Source: Xanthobacteraceae bacterium (lineage in GTDB: Bacteria; Pseudomonadota; Alphaproteobacteria; Rhizobiales; Xanthobacteraceae). Taken from it: 5,028 nucleotides of DNA. Below, in pieces: positions 1-3,234 of this stretch. Both the position numbers and the translations under genes were made by a program. Each line of letters opens with the position of its first letter. The stretch's first letter is position 1. The stretch spans positions 1 to 5,028 of the forward strand of contig JASHYD010001279.1 in the NCBI GenBank assembly GCA_030043175.1. Reading direction: 5' to 3'. Below the pieces are notes generated by a model. That model searched no databases, was not told the DNA's origin, and saw only the letters and a list, made by a program, of their open reading frames with translations.

Positions 1-2
1 CC

Positions 3-194
3 ACAGTCGCCTTTACGATCGACCACGACGGGCGCTTGGTGACGAGCCGCATCGTGCAAAGCTCGGGATCGGAGACGCTCGACGAAGAGACGCTCGCGAT
101 GCTGGTGCGCGCGCAGCCGCTACCGAAGCCGCCTGACAATGTTTTGGACAGGGAATTGGCCTTTGTCGTTCCCGTGCGCTTCAATATCAAGTGA
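3..194 (+). CDS. TonB-family protein, C-terminal domain only (5' end outside window)
   Basis: The frame is open from the left edge to a TGA and gives the last 63 residues of a protein whose start lies outside the window. The residues fit the C-terminal domain of TonB-type energy transducers: an opening beta strand (VAFTIDHDGRL), the SSGSETLDEE stretch matching the family's SSG..xLD pattern, an Ala-Gln-Pro-Leu-Pro-Lys-Pro-Pro loop like the usual PLPPPP, and a closing strand ending in VPVRFNIK. In this family the domain lies in the periplasm and contacts the TonB box of outer-membrane transporters, passing on energy from ExbB/ExbD. The N-terminal anchor and Pro-rich linker cannot be seen, so a true TonB cannot be separated from a TonB-like paralogue, and no gene symbol is given. 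No exbB, exbD or receptor gene follows. Confidence 0.88.
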   Translation, partial: TVAFTIDHDGRLVTSRIVQSSGSETLDEETLAMLVRAQPLPKPPDNVLDRELAFVVPVRFNIK

Positions 195-197
195 CGC

Positions 198-228
198 CAC
201 AGGCCCCATGGGACGGCGGGGTCGTGTG
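198..228 (+). terminator. Possible weak hairpin terminator after the TonB-family gene
   Basis: Beginning three bases after the stop codon, CACA (198-201) and CCCC (204-207) can pair with TGTG (225-228) and GGGG (218-221), separated by a small internal loop and a 10-base apical loop. There is no T-run afterwards, so it does not meet the standard intrinsic-terminator pattern. The position between two convergent transcription units makes a terminator plausible. Confidence 0.25.
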
Positions 229-266
229 CCGTAGCAAACAGTTCGCTTCGTCGGCGATCCGCGCGA

Positions 267-407
267 TCAGGTCATGTTGGCGCCGAACGCAGTGGAGATG
301 AAGAACTGATGGGTAAAGCCTGCTATCACTTCGGCGACCCCAAGAAGAATCATTAAAACTCCGGCAATGGTAAGACCGCGACGGCGTCCTTGCGATGTCG
401 GTTCCAT
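267..407 (-). CDS. 46-residue single-helix membrane ORF, probably a truncated gene
   Basis: The ORF runs from ATG at 407-405 to TGA at 269-267. It encodes a short basic N-terminus (MEPTSQGRRRG), then a strongly hydrophobic helix at about residues 11-30 (LTIAGVLMILLGVAEVIAG), then FTHQFFISTAFGANMT. The basic-then-hydrophobic pattern is typical of an inner-membrane protein. From memory, larger rhizobial hypothetical membrane proteins of roughly 120-130 residues begin in a similar way, which would make this the first helix of a gene that has lost its 3' part. After the stop, none of the three frames continues with hydrophobic sequence before the convergent TonB-family gene. There is no clear Shine-Dalgarno, so expression is doubtful. 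It could be a pseudogene remnant or a genuine small membrane protein; the family link is unverified. Confidence 0.4.
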   Translation of the reverse strand: MEPTSQGRRRGLTIAGVLMILLGVAEVIAGFTHQFFISTAFGANMT

Positions 408-455
408 GCTCAACGGTCAAGCCACAATTTGCTGTTGTTGCTTTGGGCATATGGG

Positions 456-471
456 CAACGCTTTAGCGTTG
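456..471. promoter_or_regulatory. Inverted repeat, possible operator
   Basis: CAACGCTTTAGCGTTG has two perfect 7-base arms (CAACGCT and AGCGTTG) around a 2-base centre. It lies in the spacer between the two minus-strand small membrane ORFs, about 48 bases upstream of the start of the 46-residue one. This size and symmetry suit a dimeric helix-turn-helix regulator. The 2-base loop is too tight for a stable RNA hairpin, so a DNA-binding site is more likely than a terminator. No regulator gene is visible nearby. Confidence 0.35.
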
Positions 472-532
472 TCCAAGTGCAGCGTCATGTCCACAGCCGT
501 TTCAAGCAATCCACCGCAGATGTACGGCTCAT

Positions 533-547
533 AGGCGTTGAGCGCCT
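533..547 (-). terminator. Small hairpin one base after the 78-residue gene
   Basis: AGGCG (533-537) pairs with CGCCT (543-547) around a 5-base loop, starting one base past the minus-strand stop codon. The stem is only 5 bp and no T-run follows in the minus-strand direction, so its role as a terminator is weakly supported. Confidence 0.2.
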
Positions 548-548
548 C

Positions 549-785
549 CTAAGCGCGCGGTCCGTGTCGCCGCCGGATCAGCCATTCGGTCCCATCGATG
601 AGAATCCCTGAGAGGAAGAACAGAAAAAAGGCATCATTCAAGAATGAAGCCTGGGCCAAGCATCCCTGCAGGCCGTGACACGACTCTGCGAAGTAATCGA
701 TGGTGACAAGGCCGACCCAAGCGAACGCCATCAGGACAGCACAAGTCCAGACAATAACCCCCGCAAGGCGCAGCCACTGCGACAT
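549..785 (-). CDS. Small two-helix membrane protein, 78 residues, function unknown
   Basis: The chosen start (MSQWLRLAG...) sits about 6 bases after a GAGAGAG purine run that can act as a Shine-Dalgarno. An ATG two codons upstream (at 791) touches that run and is less likely. The frame stays open upstream to an ATG at 989, but that extension is Arg-rich, has no domain-like pattern and no ribosome site. The protein has one hydrophobic helix at about residues 6-30, a short loop with two cysteines (SCHGLQGC) that could form a disulfide if it faces the periplasm, and a second very Phe/Leu-rich helix at about 46-63. It ends with a basic tail (IRRRHGPRA). I do not recognise a family. The positive tail suggests the C-terminus is cytoplasmic, placing both ends inside and the Cys loop outside; this is inference from the positive-inside rule. 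Confidence 0.6.
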   Translation of the reverse strand: MSQWLRLAGVIVWTCAVLMAFAWVGLVTIDYFAESCHGLQGCLAQASFLNDAFFLFFLSGILIDGTEWLIRRRHGPRA

Positions 786-1119
786 CGTCATCTCTCTCGG
801 CTTGAAGTGATCGCGCTCAAGTTCCGCCGGCGATAGTGTGAATCGAATAAAAACCGCTAGCCTGATCGATCGGTGATATCCCGGGTCGACGGGTCGATTG
901 CCGAGGCGCGTGGCCACTCGTTGCTTCTCAAGCACAACCGAATAGATCGATCGCCTCCCCGGTTCAGATCGGAGCAACGGTGGACGCATGCTGGCATGCT
1001 ACCACTTCTGGCGCCCTGATGACGCGGCCCTACTTGCGCGCCTCGAGTGCTGGCCGTTGCCATGCGGGCAGACATCCATCACAGAAATACCATTCGGCGC
1101 CCTACATCACGAGCGAGCA

Positions 1120-1150
1120 GGGCCCGCTGCCGCAAGAACGCCAGCGGCCC
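1120..1150 (+). other. Imperfect hairpin in the spacer
   Basis: GGGCCCGCTG (1120-1129) pairs with CAGCGGCCC (1142-1150) as a 9-bp stem with one bulged C, around a 12-base loop. No T-run follows on either strand. It may be structural noise in GC-rich DNA or part of an untranslated RNA. Confidence 0.2.
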
Positions 1151-1256
1151 GGCCGCCAATCACCGTCACCGCATCGTCGACCTTCGCCCCGAAATTGGAT
1201 GTCCTACCGTCAAGCAACGGCGCGCGGCGCCGCGACACTTCCAATCGGCTCGGGGT

Positions 1257-1277
1257 CCCTCCAATCCGCTTGGAGGG
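1257..1277 (+). other. Perfect 8-bp hairpin upstream of the 83-residue gene
   Basis: CCCTCCAA (1257-1264) and TTGGAGGG (1270-1277) form a perfect 8-bp stem with a 5-base loop (TCCGC), about 80 bases before the start codon of the next gene. The right arm contains GGAGG, an anti-anti-Shine-Dalgarno-like run locked in the stem, but no start codon follows at a usable distance. No T-run follows. Options are a factor-dependent terminator for upstream transcription or a 5' leader structure. Confidence 0.35.
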
Positions 1278-1357
1278 CGCCCCCATTCACAGCGGCGGCC
1301 GGCGCGATCATTGTCTTTCCATCGCCGATGCGCCGATTTCATTTGGTGGAGACAGCC

Positions 1358-1609
1358 ATGATCCGTCCAGCCGTCGCCGTCGCTGCGCCGGTTCTGCTGG
1401 CAGCGACCGGTCCTAGCCTCGCTGGCCAAAACGAGAACGTTGCGCCTAACGCGCCGCTCCGTGCCAAATGCACAAATGCAAGCAGCTACCGACTGATGAT
1501 CATCAACGGCAATTCTGGCCGTGTGACCTATGACGACCGCCGCGACGACATGGTTTGCGTGACGCTGCATTACTTCGTCGGGCGGGATTACTACCGCCGA
1601 CACCTCTAG
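1358..1609 (+). CDS. Small exported protein, 83 residues, function unknown
   Basis: I chose ATG 1358 because GGTGGAGA lies just upstream and because it begins a textbook signal peptide. MIRP is followed by an Ala/Val/Leu core at about residues 4-18 and a likely signal peptidase I site after SLAG or nearby (residues 20-23). The same frame is open back to 980, but the added 126 residues are low-quality Arg/Pro/Ser sequence. The mature part is about 60 residues. It has two cysteines (38 and 67) that could pair in the periplasm, a beta-like YRLMIINGNSGRVTYDD stretch and an aromatic, basic end (HYFVGRDYYRRHL). I do not recognise a Pfam family. It is probably secreted to the periplasm. The next gene starts 44 bases later, so they may be co-transcribed. 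Confidence 0.6.
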   Translation: MIRPAVAVAAPVLLAATGPSLAGQNENVAPNAPLRAKCTNASSYRLMIINGNSGRVTYDDRRDDMVCVTLHYFVGRDYYRRHL

Positions 1610-1653
1610 ATGGAATGCCGTGGAATCAAATTTCCATGAAAGGAGATGCGATT

Positions 1654-1812
1654 ATGCGCATTTTGAAGCTCCTGGCTCTCGCTACCGTTCCGCTGTTGTC
1701 CATGCCCGCAGTAGCGACCGGCGTTTGTCAGCGATGGTGTGAGTTTCAGCTGCTGGATTGTCATCGCCATGCGGGAAGCGAAAAATTGAGCGTCAGTCCG
1801 CAATTCTTTTGA
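1654..1812 (+). CDS. Small exported Cys-containing peptide, 52 residues
   Basis: AAAGGAGATG lies just before this ATG with good spacing, one of the best ribosome sites in the window. It fixes the start here, although the frame opens earlier (ATG at 1555). Residues 1-22 form a signal peptide: MRILK, a Leu/Ala/Val core, and AVATG at the likely cleavage site. The mature peptide is only about 30 residues and has three cysteines in a CxxxCx6C arrangement (residues 25, 29 and 36) with nearby Trp, His and Arg. An odd number of cysteines and a non-descript tail (SVSPQFF) raise the possibility that the gene has been shortened at its 3' end. No family is recognised. The clear signal peptide and ribosome site make a real small secreted peptide the first choice. 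Confidence 0.55.
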   Translation: MRILKLLALATVPLLSMPAVATGVCQRWCEFQLLDCHRHAGSEKLSVSPQFF

Positions 1813-1913
1813 AAACCTCCCCAGATAATTACTGCAGAGAGGTAACCCTGGTCTGAGGAGACACTGACGACACGCCGCTGGTTCACAAAACGGGTTCTCG
1901 CCGGTCCAATAAA

Positions 1914-1997
1914 ATGGAAGAAAAGCCGAGCGAAGTTTGGCTCGGCGACATTGAGGACGACATCCATGGCCCCTTTGACCAAGCCAACAAGCAATAA
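1914..1997 (+). CDS. Doubtful 27-residue acidic ORF
   Basis: A short frame encodes a hydrophilic acidic peptide (MEEKPSEVWLGDIEDD, then HGPFDQANKQ). The same frame is open upstream to a TGA at 1854-1856, adding DDTPLVHKTGSRRSNK without any ATG. A GAGGAG run at 1855-1860 could serve a non-ATG start, but no ATG, GTG or TTG in this frame follows it at a normal distance. The acidic composition differs from the Arg/Pro/Ser-rich look of random frames in this DNA, which is the only reason to list it. It may be a remnant of a longer gene or chance. Confidence 0.2.
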   Translation: MEEKPSEVWLGDIEDDIHGPFDQANKQ

Positions 1998-2098
1998 TGT
2001 TAAGGCCTGCACCAACAATCGCGTCGGCCGTTCACCCGCGGCTCGCCACGCCAGGGCACGCGCAACTCTCGTCGCAACGCGGTTTAGGGAGCCGGTCC

Positions 2099-2311
2099 AT
2101 GTGTCGCCTTACGTCATGCGCGGCAACCGCGCTGTTGGCCTTCGGCCGATCGGTTGCCAACCGGTTTCTGCGATGGCGAGATTATCGCCGAACGTTAAAC
2201 GAGCTCGAGAGCCTCAGCGAGAGCGATTTGCCGGACATGAGAATCAGCAAGGCTGATTTTGACGCTATAGCCCGGGAAGAGGCCGCGCGCCGTCATAAAT
2301 CGAGGCGCTGA
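2099..2311 (+). CDS. DUF1127-like small protein, 70 residues
   Basis: The start is set by AGGGAG seven bases before ATG 2099; upstream in-frame starts lack this. The C-terminal half, about residues 22-62, follows the DUF1127 pattern: RFLRWRDYRRTLNELESLSE, then SDLPDMRISKADFDAIAREEA. This matches the family layout of an Arg-rich amphipathic helix, a central L..L...eL.D. motif and an ISR.D-like turn, although the usual DIGI is DMRI here. DUF1127 proteins are short Arg-rich proteins common in alphaproteobacteria. In Agrobacterium some have been linked to RNA-related control and to phosphate and carbon metabolism. The residue 1-20 leader (MCRLTSCAATALLAFGRSVA) is Ala/Leu-rich and not obviously a signal peptide. 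It is likely a cytoplasmic regulator-type protein. Confidence 0.6.
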   Translation: MCRLTSCAATALLAFGRSVANRFLRWRDYRRTLNELESLSESDLPDMRISKADFDAIAREEAARRHKSRR

Positions 2312-2447
2312 TACGGATTTGGACTGAGAGTTCGATTCGATCGGGGACTTGGTTAAAGCCGAACCACCGGCGGTGAAGCCGAGAATAAATGTAAGCGTTC
2401 GATCAATTGTAGTGAATTCAAGGCAACCTCCTGACAGGAGATCACAA

Positions 2448-2858
2448 ATGAAACGTTCGAAGTTCATCCCGGTTATTCTCGCCGCTTTAGTTCCTGCAGG
2501 GGCGAGCCACGACGTGTTCGCCCAGCAGCCGTCTACGGTGGACGTCTTCGTACCGACGGGTAAAAAGCGATTGGTGGGGTTCTTCACCAACTTAAATCCC
2601 GACTGTTCTGCAGCCGGGGAAATCGATGCGCGCGTGATCAAGCAGCCGGAAAACGGGACGGTGGAAGTCGAGACCGGGACCGGCTTTCCGAACTATGTTA
2701 AAGACAATCAACGCTATGCATGCAATTTAAAATCGAGCCCTGGAATGCGAGTGACCTACACATCGAAAGAAACCTTCATCGGCGGCGATACGTTCGAAGT
2801 CGAATTCTTGAACGGGTTCAGCGATGTGGTTTGGAAATACAACGTGACGGTCAAATAG
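2448..2858 (+). CDS. Exported beta-rich (Ig-like) protein, 136 residues
   Basis: ATG 2448 follows CAGGAG with seven bases spacing and begins a clear signal peptide: MKRSK, a hydrophobic core (FIPVILAALVPAG) and a likely cut after DVFA before QQ (residues 25-26). An upstream in-frame start at 2349 lacks both features. The mature part of about 110 residues alternates short strands and turns. It contains PENGTVEVETG, VTYTSKETFIGGDTFEVEF and a closing strand WKYNVTVK. The P.nG.v ... y.s...f.G.D.f.v.f...g pattern is like that of bacterial Ig-like or cadherin-like domains with a single-domain layout. Two cysteines (53 and 92) could form a disulfide in the periplasm. A similar layout is seen in uncharacterised rhizobial secreted proteins. 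The specific role is unknown; cell-surface or periplasmic binding is inference. Confidence 0.7.
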   Translation: MKRSKFIPVILAALVPAGASHDVFAQQPSTVDVFVPTGKKRLVGFFTNLNPDCSAAGEIDARVIKQPENGTVEVETGTGFPNYVKDNQRYACNLKSSPGMRVTYTSKETFIGGDTFEVEFLNGFSDVVWKYNVTVK

Positions 2859-2950
2859 CCGCTACCGTCTGACGCTCACCTTGTCGATGACGGCGGCGTA
2901 GCCGATTGCCACGCGCTTGAGCGCCAGCGCCGATCGAACGCCGCGATGAC

Positions 2951-3043
2951 ATGGTAGCCGGACATTATGCCGGCACAAAAAAGTGGCTCTGGCATGAGCA
3001 TAAGACAGTGGAATGGCCAACGAAGGCCTGCAAATTGGAATAG
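2951..3043 (+). CDS. Doubtful 30-residue ORF with a basic/aromatic composition
   Basis: The frame encodes MVAGHYAGTKKWLWHEHKTV followed by EWPTKACKLE. There is no Shine-Dalgarno. In the same frame the residues just before the ATG read ERRDD, so the string RRDDMV also occurs here as it does in the 83-residue exported protein, and the DNA under it is similar (see findings). This could be the tail of a decayed relative of that gene or coincidence. Confidence 0.15.
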   Translation: MVAGHYAGTKKWLWHEHKTVEWPTKACKLE

Positions 3044-3087
3044 TCAGGCGCTGGCGGCACGCCGTAATTGAGAAGCAGAGGGTTACG

Positions 3088-3234
3088 ATGCTCGTTTCCG
3101 CGGGCACGGGCGTCAGCCAAAAAACGACGACCAGCGCGCCGACCAACTCGCTGGCCCGGTTGCTCGGCACTAGCGGTTTTGGTCTGATCGAATCGCTCTA
3201 TAATGGCAGTTCCCGGTGCCGAGGCTATTCATGA
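3088..3234 (+). CDS. Doubtful 48-residue ORF overlapping the CHAT start
   Basis: ATG 3088 is preceded by GAGGG with five bases spacing. The frame ends in a TGA that shares an ATGA with the start codon of the TPR-CHAT gene, the classic arrangement for translational coupling. The product (MLVSAGTGVSQKTTTSAPTN, continuing Ser/Gly/Leu-rich) has no helix or domain that I recognise and no clear membrane segment. A perfect TATAAT lies inside the frame, which argues that the region is a promoter rather than coding. It is listed because of the ATGA overlap only. Confidence 0.2.
   Translation: MLVSAGTGVSQKTTTSAPTNSLARLLGTSGFGLIESLYNGSSRCRGYS
3177..3204 (+). promoter_or_regulatory. Putative promoter of the TPR-CHAT gene
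   Basis: A perfect TATAAT (3199-3204) stands 26 bases before the start codon of the TPR-CHAT gene, which is notable in GC-rich DNA. The best -35 candidate at 16 bases spacing is TTTTGG (3177-3182), a poor match to TTGACA, so the promoter may depend on the -10 box or an activator. It would give a leader of roughly 20 bases. Confidence 0.4.

Larger units (their letters stand above)
786..1357. other. 572-base spacer without a convincing gene
   Basis: Several frames stay open here on both strands, as is common in GC-rich DNA. Their translations are Arg/Pro/Ser-rich, lack domain-like patterns and have no good ribosome sites, so I call none of them. What can be seen is an 8-base tandem duplication (CGGGTCGA at 882-889 and 890-897), two GCATGC hexamers two bases apart (986-991 and 994-999), a 12-base palindrome (CGCGGCGCCGCG, 1223-1234) and two possible hairpins, listed separately. 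The left part should hold the promoter of the minus-strand 78-residue gene. The right part should hold that of the plus-strand 83-residue gene. I could not pick out convincing -35/-10 pairs for either. Confidence 0.5.
2859..3230. other. 372-base spacer upstream of the TPR-CHAT gene
   Basis: Apart from two doubtful tiny ORFs and the putative promoter listed separately, I see no gene here. A 5-bp hairpin (GCCGG and CCGGC around an 8-base loop, about 2957-2974) is followed by an A-run rather than a T-run, so it does not look like a terminator for plus-strand transcription. The minus-strand frame from 3170 to 2862 has no recognisable protein features. Confidence 0.45.

Noticed and set aside
786..989. 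N-terminal extension of the minus-strand 78-residue membrane protein
   Set aside because: The extension is Arg-rich and has no ribosome site. The internal start is preceded by GAGAGAG and begins the first helix directly.
980..1357. 126-residue N-terminal extension of the 83-residue exported protein in the same open frame
   Set aside because: The added sequence is Arg/Pro/Ser-rich without domain features and lacks a ribosome site. The internal ATG has both a Shine-Dalgarno and a signal peptide.
1166..1603. Long minus-strand frame opposite the 83-residue gene
   Set aside because: It mirrors the plus-strand coding frame and its product is Arg/His/Cys-rich with no recognisable pattern. It is best explained as a GC-rich shadow.
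1761..2018. Minus-strand frame starting MLVQALTLLLVGLVKGAMDVV
   Set aside because: The hydrophobic start is tempting, but there is no ribosome site, the rest is non-descript, and it overlaps the end of the 52-residue gene antisense.
2957..2974. GCCGG/CCGGC hairpin as a terminator after the 136-residue gene
   Set aside because: The stem is only 5 bp, it lies about 100 bases from the stop, and an A-run rather than a T-run follows in the plus direction.
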